A stretch of 64,000 nucleotides of DNA from JAWKTT01 sp041398965 (GTDB lineage: Bacteria > Planctomycetota > Planctomycetia > Planctomycetales > Planctomycetaceae): contig JAWKTT010000004.1 in the NCBI GenBank assembly GCA_041398965.1, positions 248,001 through 312,000 of the forward strand, written 5' to 3'. Under the pieces are notes generated by a model. That model saw only the letters and a program-made list of their open reading frames with translations. It was not told where the DNA came from and searched no databases. Shown here in pieces: positions 28,223 to 37,855 of this stretch (the stretch's first letter is position 1; each line of letters begins with the position of its first letter). The position numbers were made by a program, and so were the translations under genes.

Positions 28223-29248
28223 CTATGTCAGTTCAACGACTGCTTTGATCACGCCGGTCTCGGGACGGGTGAATGATTCGAACTCCGAAATCATGTCGGA
28301 CATCGACGTTCGATGCGTGATCCAGGGGGCCGTGTCGATCGTGCCATCCTCAATGAGACCGATGATCCGACCGAAGTCCTCCGGCATCGCGTTTCGGCTC
28401 CCCTTGAGGGTCATCTCGGGACGGTGCATCAGCGGATGGGCGAATGAAACTTCTCCCGTCGTGATGCCGACATAGACGAGTGTGCCGGTATGGGCAACGT
28501 ATCGCAAAGCCTGCGACATCGAACCAGCGTGCCCCGTCGCATCAGTCACCACACGATACATCGCGCCATCGGTGATCTTTTTCATCTGTTCCAGTTCGCC
28601 CCCTTGGCCATCCGGGACGATCGTATGGGCGACGCCGTACTTCTCGCGGCAGAATTCGAGTCGTGACGGGACAAGGTCCATCACCGTCACCTCGGCTCCG
28701 GTGAGTCGGGTGAATTCCAAAGTTGACAGTCCGATCGGACCGGCTCCAATAATCAAGACATGGTCCCCCTGCTCCGCTTCCCCACGATCTGTCGCATGGC
28801 AGCCAATCGCCAGGGTCTCGACGAGTGCCAGTTGCTCATAGGTCAGGATGCTGGACGAGTGGAGTTTGTCGGCTCGAATCAGGCAACGTTCTCGCAGCCC
28901 GCCATCAGTCATCACGCCGAACACTTTGAGGTTCTGGCAGCAATTCCCCTGCCCCCGTCGGCAGGGATAGCAACTGCCGCAGTTCATGTATGGTTCGACC
29001 GAACAGCGGTCGCCGGGCCGGACATTTGTGACCCCGTCGCCGACCGCGAGCACTTCGATCCCGAGTTCGTGGCCAGGAATCCGAGGATATGTGAAGAAGG
29101 GCATTTTCCCGAGATAGCCCCCAAGGTCGGTCCCGCAAATTCCCATCCGATGCGTGGCAATCAACGCTTCGCCCGGCCCCGGTCCACCCGGCTCATCCAA
29201 TTCGATTTCGACAAAGTGCTTCGGCTCATCAAGACGGATTGCTTTCAT
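28223..29248 (-). CDS. Zinc-dependent alcohol dehydrogenase family protein
   Basis: This 341-residue medium-chain dehydrogenase has the catalytic zinc residues in GICGTD and PGHELGIEV. The structural zinc cysteines are in CGSCYPCRRGQGNC, and the Rossmann motif is IIGAGPIGLSTLEF. It oxidises an alcohol or polyol with NAD(P). Relatives include threonine, sorbitol and galactitol-phosphate dehydrogenases, so the substrate is open. The gene is monocistronic by position: convergent with the sugar transferase and about 250 bases from the zinc-ribbon/SUFU gene. Confidence 0.9.
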   Translation of the reverse strand: MKAIRLDEPKHFVEIELDEPGGPGPGEALIATHRMGICGTDLGGYLGKMPFFTYPRIPGHELGIEVLAVGDGVTNVRPGDRCSVEPYMNCGSCYPCRRGQGNCCQNLKVFGVMTDGGLRERCLIRADKLHSSSILTYEQLALVETLAIGCHATDRGEAEQGDHVLIIGAGPIGLSTLEFTRLTGAEVTVMDLVPSRLEFCREKYGVAHTIVPDGQGGELEQMKKITDGAMYRVVTDATGHAGSMSQALRYVAHTGTLVYVGITTGEVSFAHPLMHRPEMTLKGSRNAMPEDFGRIIGLIEDGTIDTAPWITHRTSMSDMISEFESFTRPETGVIKAVVELT

Positions 29249-29498
29249 CGGTTCTTCTCAGCTCTCGAAAATTCAACACCCTGTCCCAGGGCATCCGGGT
29301 CCACAATAAATCGACGATCGACATTCTCTTCTTAAGAGACACCCCAAAACGACAACCGGGGAGATCGTCTGAACAGGAAATGCTCGTCAGAATAACCGTT
29401 TCCGTGAAGTTTCACATCACAGCAACCATCGGAGTCGTTCCGACGTGACTCGCCCGACGTTGAATTCGGTTGATGCCCGATAACTCGCCGCAGCGGCA

Positions 29499-30353
29499 TC
29501 ATTCACAACAGTTGGGGCGGTCGCGGTAGATGATTTCGTTGATGTGATATTCTTCGAACTTGTCCAGCAGCGGGTCGAGGCCGTGCTCGAGCTTGAACTC
29601 GATTTCTTCCTGATAGAGCGGCACAACGGCGAGAAAATGAATCTCTCGTCCGCTCGGGGTGCTGAGAGTCCAGAACTCCGGCGGCATCAGAATTGGTGGC
29701 AGTAACAGAGCACAGGTGAACGGAGCCGAGACATGATACGGGACAGCCGGGTCGCCGTTGGGGACCGAGTGTCCGAAACCCAACCATGTGTCGTACTCGT
29801 GAGGCAGGCGGGCCATTTGCTTGAGAAGTCGTATTGGCCAGTAATTGGCTTCGTTGGAAAACGACTGTTTGTCCAGAGGCCATTCGGGTGGGAGGGCGAT
29901 GAGGAGTTCCCCGAAGCGAAACTCTTCGGCCCCTTCGGGGACGTTCATCGGAGCTTCGCTCATGCCACTGGTGACAATAAGATGCCAAGGCCGCTCCTCG
30001 GTCGCTTTGACGACATGCAAGTCGATATGCACAAGATCGGAAACGAGTTCGTGATAGACGAAATCGATCTCTCCGGCGTACTGCGTGATGTGGTCGGAGA
30101 CGGCATCGATTGTACTCGCGTCCCCTCCAACGATTTCGGTTGGAACGGTCCGTGGTTCGTGCCGAATGATGCGTGTTCCCGCCGGTGACAGTTCGTCACT
30201 CTCGACTGCGGAGGAGGTTGACTCCGTCCGACTTTCGGGGTTCGGGACGGTCAGAGCGGCCCCGCATTCTACGCAGTTCGCACTCGTTCCTGCGCGATCC
30301 AACTCGACCCGGTAACGGCGACCGCACTGCTCACACCGAAAGACGATCGCCAT
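29499..30353 (-). CDS. Zinc-ribbon plus Suppressor of Fused domain protein
   Basis: The 284-residue product starts MAIVFRCEQCG, with a four-cysteine zinc ribbon at residues 7, 10, 27 and 30. A linker of about 50 residues follows, then a Suppressor-of-Fused-like domain. Supporting segments are HLIVTSGMSEAPMNVP, ELLIALPPEWP, YWPIRLLKQMARLPHEYDTW, and an end with FLAVVPLYQEEIEFKLEHG. Bacterial SUFU-domain proteins occur in many species, often near immunity or toxin loci, but no toxin is seen here. The ATG at 30353, preceded by GGGGAAAAGAG, is chosen over an upstream ATG. It lies about 50 bases after the FabZ-like gene on the same strand. Confidence 0.82.
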   Translation of the reverse strand: MAIVFRCEQCGRRYRVELDRAGTSANCVECGAALTVPNPESRTESTSSAVESDELSPAGTRIIRHEPRTVPTEIVGGDASTIDAVSDHITQYAGEIDFVYHELVSDLVHIDLHVVKATEERPWHLIVTSGMSEAPMNVPEGAEEFRFGELLIALPPEWPLDKQSFSNEANYWPIRLLKQMARLPHEYDTWLGFGHSVPNGDPAVPYHVSAPFTCALLLPPILMPPEFWTLSTPSGREIHFLAVVPLYQEEIEFKLEHGLDPLLDKFEEYHINEIIYRDRPNCCE

Positions 30354-30404
30354 CTCTTTTCCCCAATCTGAATACGAAATTGACATCGAGACTTTGACAA
30401 GCGA

Positions 30405-30866
30405 TCACGCGTCGGGCTGAGTCGTTGCCGTGCAGGCGAATTCCAGTCGAGTCGAGACCTTTCCGTCGACGGAGACTTTTCCCTTCAGGAAGAAGGCATC
30501 GGCAAGACGCTCGGTGATCTCAACTTCGATGTCGAGCGTTTCGCCAGGACGAACAAGTCGGCGAAACTGCACGTTGTTCATTCGAGTGGCAACGGGAACT
30601 TTGCCATCGTCGTTGGGGAGCGACCGGGCAATGAGGACCGCTGCAGCCTGTAAGGCCGCTTCGCACTGCAATACGCCTGGCATCACGGGGAAGTGCGGGT
30701 AGTGCCCCTGAAACACGTCCAGCGAAGCGGGGAGATGCTTGCGGGCGTGGATGTGCGTTTCGTCGACTGAGACAACGTCATCAAGCCAGAGGAACGGTGC
30801 CCGATGCGGAATCAACTGTTCGATGTCTGCTGTTGTCATGGTGTTCGGGGTGGCAGATTGGTTCAT
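30405..30866 (-). CDS. FabZ-like beta-hydroxyacyl-ACP dehydratase
   Basis: This hotdog-fold enzyme of about 153 residues resembles FabZ, which dehydrates 3-hydroxyacyl-ACP in fatty acid synthesis. It has IPHRAPFLWLDDV near the start. The active-site segment HYPHFPVMPGVLQCEA contains the catalytic His and Glu in the usual spacing, followed by NNVQFRRLVRPGETLDIEVE. The sequence differs from canonical FabZ (the usual FPGHPVMPGVL is HFPVMPGVL), so it may be a paralogue acting on other acyl chains. Starts at 30866 or 30836 are both plausible. It heads a pair with the zinc-ribbon/SUFU gene. Confidence 0.85.
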   Translation of the reverse strand: MNQSATPNTMTTADIEQLIPHRAPFLWLDDVVSVDETHIHARKHLPASLDVFQGHYPHFPVMPGVLQCEAALQAAAVLIARSLPNDDGKVPVATRMNNVQFRRLVRPGETLDIEVEITERLADAFFLKGKVSVDGKVSTRLEFACTATTQPDA

Positions 30867-31160
30867 GGTGTCGAGTTCATTTCCTCTTTGTCTGTCCGGG
30901 CTCGCGATGAACATTCAACGCAATGCTCCAGGGTGATCTGATGGGTCTGGTAAACTGAATGATGCCGAACATCGGTCGCTCCGTAAACAGAGTGGCCTGT
31001 GGTCGCCATATTCGGAAACGTCCAGGTGATTCTCCATGGTAAGATTGATTGCTAGTTGGCCGGTCAAATTGTCGACAGACGAAGCGCCGGTGGGGGACCA
31101 GTGTGATAGTATCCCTCAAAGAAGAATTTCCCATAGTGCTTTTCGTTGCGGTGTCAGATC

Positions 31161-32804
31161 ATGGATGATTCATTCGTTACGCAGTTTGTGGGATCGCTGC
31201 TGACGGTCCTTGTGGCTGGGTTTGTCGCGGGGGCAGTCTGCAAGCGGCTCGGCATCTCGATGCTGGTCGGTTATCTGGTGGTGGGCGGAGTGATCGGCGA
31301 AGGGGGTTTCGGCCTCGTCACGCAAGAATCGCACGAACTCGAATACCTCGCGAAAGCCGGAGCCCTGCTGCTGTTGTTCTCGGTGGGGATCGAGTTTTCG
31401 TTCGATGAACTCAAGCGAATGTTGCGTCACTTTCTGGTCGGAGGGAGCGCCCAGATGTTATTGGTGACATTACCGCTGATGGGACTGTATCTCCTTTACG
31501 GGATGTCGTGGAGGCCCGCATTGCTCGCCGCTGCGGCGTGTGCTCTCAGTTCGACAATTCTGGTGTTCAAAGCCCTCGCCGAATGGGGGCACTCATCAAC
31601 CCCGCACGGACGAAGGGCGATCAGCATTCTGTTGTTTCAGGATGTCGCTTTGGTCCCGCTGATGTTGTTGATCCCGCTACTCACCGGCGGGGGAGCGGTT
31701 CCAACGATCGCAACCTATAGCTGGTTGCTCGTAAAGTCGCTGTTATTTCTGGTCGCAGTCATCCTGTTCCGTATGGCGACGAGTCGCTGGATGGTGACAC
31801 TTCTGTCTCAGTTTCGTAGCGTCGAGTTGGTGATTCTGTTCACCCTGGTCGTGCTGACCGGAGCCTGTTGGGGATCAGCGGTGATCGGCTTGCCTCCGGC
31901 GATTGGAGCACTCGCCGCCGGTCTGATCCTCAGTGGGAATCGCCTGAGCACACAAATCGACACGATCATTCTGCCGTATCGGGAGTCGTTCGCGGCCATC
32001 TTCTTCGTCACGCTGGGAACGTTGTTGCAACCCGCTCTGCTACTTCAAGAGCCGGTCCTGTTGATCGTCGGCATCATCGTCATACTCGCCCTCAAGACCA
32101 TCGCCGCTGCTCTTGCATTGCGATTAATCGGCCTGCGATGGAAGGCCTCTTTCGGGATGGGGGTAGGCCTCGCTCAGCTCGGTGAGTTCTCTTTCCTCAT
32201 CGTGGCGACAGCTGTGCAGGAAGGGGTCATCGCTCCGGCGAACTACCATCGTCTGCTGTTCATTGCACTCGGAACGCTCATCGTCACACCGCATCTGATG
32301 ACGCTCGGACTCCGCTGGGCCGATCTGACGCTAACAAACCCGCAAGACGATGGTGATTCAACACTCGCCGGTCCCAAGGTTTCGATTCAGCAGGCTCTCG
32401 TGATTGGAATCGGTCCGATTGGTCGACAGATTGCCTCCCGAATGGAGACCTTCGGAATCGATGTCTGCCTGATCGACTACAGTCCGATCAACTTGCACCC
32501 ATTCGCCCAACAGGGATTCCAGACAGTGGCTGGCGATGCTCGCGACCCCGATGTTTTGCATCGAGCAAACGCCCGACACTGTCGACTGGCTGTCGTTTGC
32601 GTTCCGGCCGACGACATCGCTGCACTCGTCGTCAAGGCTTTGCGCGAGCTGGGTCCCGAGATGGCGATTCTCGTTCGCTGTCGATTCCTTGGAAATGTTT
32701 CCGAAATCAAGAAGGCCGGGGCGAACAATATCATCTGTGAAGAACGGGAAGCCTCGACTGCACTCCTTTACCAATGTGACCACTACTTCCGCACAACGAC
32801 ATGA
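31161..32804 (+). CDS. CPA2-family cation:proton antiporter with TrkA-N domain
   Basis: The 547-residue protein has about twelve membrane helices of the Na+/H+ exchanger fold (LLLLFSVGIEFSFDELKRM, GGSAQMLLVTLPLMGLYLL, GVGLAQLGEFSFLIVATA). A C-terminal Rossmann domain starting VIGIGPIGRQIASRMETFG binds NAD(H) or nucleotides. The architecture matches KefB/KefC and related K+/H+ antiporters. The end (REASTALLYQCDHYF) is typical of this group. The ATG at 31161 is used; 31146 would add five residues. No KefF/KefG-type ancillary gene is adjacent. Confidence 0.92.
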   Translation: MDDSFVTQFVGSLLTVLVAGFVAGAVCKRLGISMLVGYLVVGGVIGEGGFGLVTQESHELEYLAKAGALLLLFSVGIEFSFDELKRMLRHFLVGGSAQMLLVTLPLMGLYLLYGMSWRPALLAAAACALSSTILVFKALAEWGHSSTPHGRRAISILLFQDVALVPLMLLIPLLTGGGAVPTIATYSWLLVKSLLFLVAVILFRMATSRWMVTLLSQFRSVELVILFTLVVLTGACWGSAVIGLPPAIGALAAGLILSGNRLSTQIDTIILPYRESFAAIFFVTLGTLLQPALLLQEPVLLIVGIIVILALKTIAAALALRLIGLRWKASFGMGVGLAQLGEFSFLIVATAVQEGVIAPANYHRLLFIALGTLIVTPHLMTLGLRWADLTLTNPQDDGDSTLAGPKVSIQQALVIGIGPIGRQIASRMETFGIDVCLIDYSPINLHPFAQQGFQTVAGDARDPDVLHRANARHCRLAVVCVPADDIAALVVKALRELGPEMAILVRCRFLGNVSEIKKAGANNIICEEREASTALLYQCDHYFRTTT

Positions 32805-32931
32805 CAAGTTGCCGTACTGACGAATAGCGGAAAGGCGAACTCCGTCAACTTGAGGTGGAGCCGATGCAGACAATGGTCGACAGGTTGAGGCGAGCGATTG
32901 CCGGGGAGCGGGCGCGCACACGATTGTCGCT

Positions 32932-35082
32932 CTACGATTTTACTCGCTCAATTAACTCCGCTTCGGTCAGGATTTCGATGCCGAGTTCTTTGGCTTTGTC
33001 GAGCTTGCTGCCGGCATTCTCTCCAACAACGAGGAAATCGGTTTTCTTCGAGACACTTCCCGATGGTTTTCCGCCATGTTCACGGATGAATTCTTCGATG
33101 CTGTCTCGCGAAAAACTCTTTAAAGTCCCGGTGACCACGATGGTTTTTCCAGTCAGTGAGCCCACAGGAGCGACAGGTGTCGCATCGCCAGCTAAGGCAG
33201 AAGACTCTCCAGCAACGTCACCGTCAAACAGCGTCCTTTCTCCGGGAGCGGTCAGCATGGCGGAAGGGGTTGTCGCCTGTGGATCGACCGTCGGTGTCCC
33301 CATGTTGACATCGAGTTCGGTCAACTCGGCGATGGTCTGTTGCCCCGCAACCGAGTGGAAGAACTCGTGGACGGCATGGGCGATGACCGTCCCGACACCG
33401 TCGATTTCGGACAACGACTCGACCGACTGCTCGGCGATGCGGGTAACACTTCCAAATCGGGCCGCGAGAAGTCGGGAGACTGTCTGGCCAACGTGTTGAA
33501 TGTTGAGTGCCGTCAGGAGTCGCCACACCGGACGTGAACGCGACGCCTCGATTCCCGCAAGCAAATTGTCGACCGATTTCGCTCCAAGTCGCTCGAGTGC
33601 CAGGAGTTCTTCACGCCGTTGATGCAAGCGAAAAACATCAGCAAAACTGGTCAACAGCCTGGCATCAATCAGTTGTTCGATGAGCTTTGTTCCCAATCCC
33701 TCGATATCCATCGCACGACGTGAGGCAAAAAATCGTAGACCTTCGCGCAGACGAGCGGGGCAGGAAGGGTTCAGGCAGCGGACGTAAACTCCCCCGGCAT
33801 CTTGCACGACCGGCAACTGACAGTTCGGACAGGTCTCGGGGAATTGAAAATCGACCTCGGCGCCGGTTCGGAGGTGCTCTTCGACTCGCAACACATGCGG
33901 GATGATCTTCCCAGCTTTCTCGACAATAACCGTGTCGCCAATTTTGAGACCGAGCCGTTGAAGTTCGTCTCGATTATGCAGCGACGCCCGCGAGACCGTT
34001 GTCCCGGCGATAAGCACCGGCGTGAGGTTCGCGACAGGGGTGAGTGTGCCGGTCTTGCCAACTTGCACCTCAATTGACTCCACTTGGGTGACCCCTTCGT
34101 ATCGCTCCCATTTATAAGCGATGATCCACCGCGGCGCTTTCGACGTGTTCCCGAGTTCGACTCGTTGAGAGAACTGATTGACCTTGACCACAAGGCCGTC
34201 GACTTCGACATCGAGGGTGTGCAATCCATCCATCATTCGTTGCGTCAACTCCATCGTCGCATCGATTCCCAGACGGGCTTCAACATTTGGAGTGACCGGA
34301 ATGCCGAAGTCGCGAACGCTCTTGAGGAAGTCGAGATGTGTCGCAAACTCGACACCTTCAGCTGCACCGATCCCGTGTGCCAGAAAACGGACTCGACGTG
34401 CCGCACAGAGTTTCGGATCGAGCAACTTCAGAGCACCCGCTGTCGTATTTCGGGGGTTAGCGTAGGGCTCGTCTCCCCGTGCCTCCTGTTCTTTTCGGAG
34501 ATGTGCGAAGTCGGTGTTCGAGATATACGCTTCGCCTCGGATTTCGATTAACTCGGGAGGTTGGTCGGAAGTCAAACGCAATGGAACTCCGCCGACGGTC
34601 CGGGCATTGTGGGTGATGTCGTCTCCATTCGCTCCGTCTCCGCGCGTGAGGGCCTGCACCAGATGCCCCCGTTCATAGACCAACGCCATCGCGACGCCGT
34701 CGATCTTGTATTCGACCGAATACTCGACCTGCTCGACGTTTAACAGCTTGCGGACCCGCTCATCGAACTCCTTCAGGGCGTCCGCATCATAGACGTTATC
34801 AATCGACAACATCGGTATCCGATGCGGCACCGTGACGAATCCGGCAATCGGCTCTCCCCCCACCTTGTGGGTCGGGCTCTCCGGGATGTCAAGCTCCGGG
34901 TTCTCCTGTTCGAGTGCTTCGAGCCGTTTCAATAACAGGTCGAACTCTAAGTCCGAAATCTCCTTGCGAGCTTCGACATAGTATAGCCGATTGTGCCGCT
35001 CGATTTCGTTTCTGAGCCATGTGACCTCCTCGGCGGGCGACGCGTCCACAGGCAACGTACTCCTGGCTGATTGATTTTCCAT
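32932..35082 (-). CDS. ligA: NAD-dependent DNA ligase LigA
   Basis: LigA seals nicks in DNA during replication using NAD+. The 716-residue product begins in domain Ia (EEVTWLRNEIERHNRLYYVE). The adenylation Lys is residue 126 in EYKIDGVA. The OB-fold, a four-cysteine zinc finger (CPNC, then CLNPSC), helix-hairpin-helix repeats and a C-terminal BRCT domain (VVTGTLKSFSRDSIEEFIRE) follow in order. The frame is open further upstream, but the ATG at 35082 begins the family-like sequence. An insert of about 60 residues precedes the BRCT domain (GTPTVDPQATTPSAMLTAPG), which is not typical but is Pro/Thr-rich and probably a linker. Confidence 0.95.
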   Translation of the reverse strand: MENQSARSTLPVDASPAEEVTWLRNEIERHNRLYYVEARKEISDLEFDLLLKRLEALEQENPELDIPESPTHKVGGEPIAGFVTVPHRIPMLSIDNVYDADALKEFDERVRKLLNVEQVEYSVEYKIDGVAMALVYERGHLVQALTRGDGANGDDITHNARTVGGVPLRLTSDQPPELIEIRGEAYISNTDFAHLRKEQEARGDEPYANPRNTTAGALKLLDPKLCAARRVRFLAHGIGAAEGVEFATHLDFLKSVRDFGIPVTPNVEARLGIDATMELTQRMMDGLHTLDVEVDGLVVKVNQFSQRVELGNTSKAPRWIIAYKWERYEGVTQVESIEVQVGKTGTLTPVANLTPVLIAGTTVSRASLHNRDELQRLGLKIGDTVIVEKAGKIIPHVLRVEEHLRTGAEVDFQFPETCPNCQLPVVQDAGGVYVRCLNPSCPARLREGLRFFASRRAMDIEGLGTKLIEQLIDARLLTSFADVFRLHQRREELLALERLGAKSVDNLLAGIEASRSRPVWRLLTALNIQHVGQTVSRLLAARFGSVTRIAEQSVESLSEIDGVGTVIAHAVHEFFHSVAGQQTIAELTELDVNMGTPTVDPQATTPSAMLTAPGERTLFDGDVAGESSALAGDATPVAPVGSLTGKTIVVTGTLKSFSRDSIEEFIREHGGKPSGSVSKKTDFLVVGENAGSKLDKAKELGIEILTEAELIERVKS

Positions 35083-35275
35083 AATCTTCAAAGGCTCGAC
35101 CACTTGATTCCCACCCGGCTCTGTCCCATGAATCTGTTTAACACGCTTTTCAACTTTGAAAGTTAAGATGTCATAGCATCTCTGATAGTCCCCAGGTTGC
35201 AAACGTGGGGCTTTGATAACATTGATGTTCGTCAACGAAAACGTGTCTTGTGTCAGACTGTCACGATCGAAGACC

Positions 35276-37180
35276 TCACGACTCTTTGTAGAAATACTTT
35301 CTCACAAGATGCTCTGCAGGGGGGGGCGTCAGTAGGGTCAGGAAGAGTGTTGCGATAAGCGATGCGGCGAAGCCGGCCATTAAGGGTGAGAGGCCGAACA
35401 GGTCGACGGGTTTAGCGAAACTTCCTCCCTCAAACTTTGCCATAAGATGGGGAGCCAAATGTGCGCCGAAGCCGACGAGCATTCCCCCCAGACAGCCGGG
35501 TGAGTTCGCTCTCGGCCAATAGAGCATCGCAGCCACCGGAAAGAGGAAGCAACAGGCCAGTCCGCTGCCGACATAGACGATGAGGTCCTGCAAATACTGC
35601 GGTGGGTTCATGGCGAAGACCATCGCGACAGTCCCCACGACGAGCGTCGTGAAGTAGCTCATTCGCTTGATGACCTTTTCCGAAGCGGCCGGGTTGATGT
35701 TGCGTTGATAGATGTCTCGCACGACCGACGAGGAGATGACCAGAAGGAAGCTGTCGACGGTGGACATGACTGCCGCGAATGGAGCCGCGATCAATAGTCC
35801 TGCCAGCCAGGGGACCCCGGCATTCTCTGTGAGTGTGACGGCCATTGTCGGCATGATCTTGTCCGCTTCGTTCTCCATTCCGGGCAACAGCACGCGAGCC
35901 ATGCAGAAGATGATGACGAGCGGAAAATAGATTACGGCGGAGTAAATCGTCACGGCCACAATGGCATGACGCAAAGTCCGGGTGTCCTTAAATGCCATCA
36001 GTCGAACCATGTATTGCGGTTGTCCGGTCCCCGAGATGGCCCACATAAAGAAGAACGAAATCGCCAGGCTGAATGGCAGAAAACCATTCACGTCATCCCG
36101 ACTAGGGCCGGGTCCCGTGACAAATCCGAAAGGCACCTCACGGCGACTCACCACTGACCAACCGGTCTCGGGGCTCAGTCGAATGAAGTTCGGCGTCTCG
36201 ATCACTCGGTTGCGTGCGTTCGCTACTCCGTGTAGCGAGTCGTCCATTTCGACGACTTGCACCGTGAATGGTGTCTGAGAGACAACCCCTTTCGGAAAGG
36301 TCGAATTCGAGATGAAGCAGCGTCCCGGCGCACCCACTTCGTCCACAATCACAATTGGGAGTTTCTCCTGAAACGCCGGAAGGACTGTAGGCGGAGAGAG
36401 CGTTAACAGAATATTGGGAGACATCGCCCGCGTCCCCGCCGACATTCCACCGACTTGCGAGATCGCCAGCGGGAGCATAATCGCCACCCCAGCCACCATC
36501 ACGACCCCCTGCATCACGTCGGTCCAGACGACGGCATGAAATCCACCGTAGCTTGTGTAGAGAATGACCGCGAGTCCAAAAAGTATGAGGCACAGCAAGT
36601 ATCCCGGTTGAACTCCTGCAAGGAAACCAACGTCAGCCGTCCTTTGGGCGACCCATTGAACTCCCGACTGATAGATGCCGACATCTTGTACAAGCGACTG
36701 TAAGATGACACTTCCCGCCTTGAACTGGGCGACGAGATTGACGGCGAGAAAGAAGACGATCAGTAGTGTCGACACGATGCCGAAGACCGGCGACTCGAAT
36801 CGGTCTCGCAGGACGTCGGGGATCGTGATGGAGTTGGACTTTCGAGCCACTTGATTGATTCGTTTGCCAAACAGACCCATGGTGCAAATCGGGACGATCA
36901 TGTAGCTGGCAATCCACAATGCCAGAATCCAACCATGCGTGTAGATCTTTGCCGGAAAACCGGTGAACGTTCCCCCCGAGGCACTGGTTGCCGCAAACGT
37001 CAACGCAAAGGCCCATGTCCCCAGCCCCCGACTCCCCAAAAAGTACTCCCCCAGAAAATCCTTTCCCTTCAGCAGTCGATTCGCAAAACCCGCGATGACA
37101 AAGACGGCGATGGTGTAGAACAGAAAGGTCCAGATCGCCGCATTCGAACCACCGGCAGCCAGTAAAAGTGAGAAGTCCAT
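35276..37180 (-). CDS. Sodium:solute symporter family transporter with extracytoplasmic insert
   Basis: The 634-residue membrane protein is a sodium:solute symporter (SSS) member: GSRGLGTWAFALTFAATSASGGTF lies near the start, YGGFHAVVWTDVMQGVVMVAG in the middle, and PFAAVMSTVDSFLLVISS near the end. Relatives carry pantothenate, proline, sugars or carboxylates, and the substrate is not determined. Between membrane segments at about residues 262-365 there is a soluble insert with beta-strand-like sequence (PIVIVDEVGAPGRCFISNS) not found in most SSS transporters. A small membrane protein gene lies 42 bases upstream in the same direction, as seen with the YhdT/PanF pair. Confidence 0.9.
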   Translation of the reverse strand: MDFSLLLAAGGSNAAIWTFLFYTIAVFVIAGFANRLLKGKDFLGEYFLGSRGLGTWAFALTFAATSASGGTFTGFPAKIYTHGWILALWIASYMIVPICTMGLFGKRINQVARKSNSITIPDVLRDRFESPVFGIVSTLLIVFFLAVNLVAQFKAGSVILQSLVQDVGIYQSGVQWVAQRTADVGFLAGVQPGYLLCLILFGLAVILYTSYGGFHAVVWTDVMQGVVMVAGVAIMLPLAISQVGGMSAGTRAMSPNILLTLSPPTVLPAFQEKLPIVIVDEVGAPGRCFISNSTFPKGVVSQTPFTVQVVEMDDSLHGVANARNRVIETPNFIRLSPETGWSVVSRREVPFGFVTGPGPSRDDVNGFLPFSLAISFFFMWAISGTGQPQYMVRLMAFKDTRTLRHAIVAVTIYSAVIYFPLVIIFCMARVLLPGMENEADKIMPTMAVTLTENAGVPWLAGLLIAAPFAAVMSTVDSFLLVISSSVVRDIYQRNINPAASEKVIKRMSYFTTLVVGTVAMVFAMNPPQYLQDLIVYVGSGLACCFLFPVAAMLYWPRANSPGCLGGMLVGFGAHLAPHLMAKFEGGSFAKPVDLFGLSPLMAGFAASLIATLFLTLLTPPPAEHLVRKYFYKES

Positions 37181-37222
37181 GAACCGATCTCGATCGAAAG
37201 GGAGTTGCTGTCAGGTGGGCAG

Positions 37223-37537
37223 TTAGTCGTTTGACTCCTCGGAGGCAAGGTCGCTGCTGGAGTTTAAGTCGTCGTCCTGAATGAAGAACAACGCCAGCCA
37301 GATCGAGACGACCATGCAAACCAACCAAGGGAAAGCGACTCCCCAGACGACCCACGACGGCATTCCCAGAGTGAGCGGGACCTCCGCGGCGCTCATCGGC
37401 GATTCCAACGTGCTGTATCCGTAGAGCGTGCAATATGTGACCGTCCATCCAAAGGCGGCCCCCCACAACAGGAGGATGACGATTGCCTCTCGTCGAGCGT
37501 GGAGGAAGACAGGGTCATCAGGTGGTTGATCAATCAT
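37223..37537 (-). CDS. Small two-helix membrane protein paired with the symporter
   Basis: This 104-residue protein has two hydrophobic helices (AIVILLLWGAAFGWTVTYC at about 17-35 and WVVWGVAFPWLVCMVVSIWLALFF at about 60-85) and an acidic C-terminus. Its position 42 bases upstream of a sodium:solute symporter and its topology resemble the YhdT/DUF997-type partner of PanF. That is a context-based suggestion, not a firm family match. Starts at 37585 and 37537 are possible. The later one removes a basic, non-conserved leader. Confidence 0.65.
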   Translation of the reverse strand: MIDQPPDDPVFLHARREAIVILLLWGAAFGWTVTYCTLYGYSTLESPMSAAEVPLTLGMPSWVVWGVAFPWLVCMVVSIWLALFFIQDDDLNSSSDLASEESND

Positions 37538-37855
37538 GGCTGCGCTCTTTCCTCGAACCGATTGCGGTCTCCCGCGGACGGGCATCTCGTGTCCATAAGA
37601 TAGAGGCTACACCGTCGGAAATCGACACGCTACCATCGGAGTGGGAAAGTCTCCTGTGCGGCCACATCCATTCCGGGAGACATTGGTACGCCGTCACTCC
37701 TTTTCGGCAATCGTCACACACCATGAGCATCGGACGCACAGGATCACGTTCGTTTCGCAGTGGATCGCGACATCAAGTATCACGGACGAAATAACGGTCT
37801 CAGTCAGTGAATCAGAGTCTCTCTCAATTCAGAAGTTCCCTCAAGAAAGTCCGGC
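37538..37855. other. Divergent intergenic region
   Basis: This region separates the leftward symporter unit from the rightward TPR protein gene. No supported element was seen. Confidence 0.4.

Noticed and set aside
35276..37537. Naming the symporter PanF and its partner YhdT
   Set aside because: Only topology and gene order agree. The symporter insert and lack of a specific substrate signature make the name unsafe, even though panB is elsewhere in the window.
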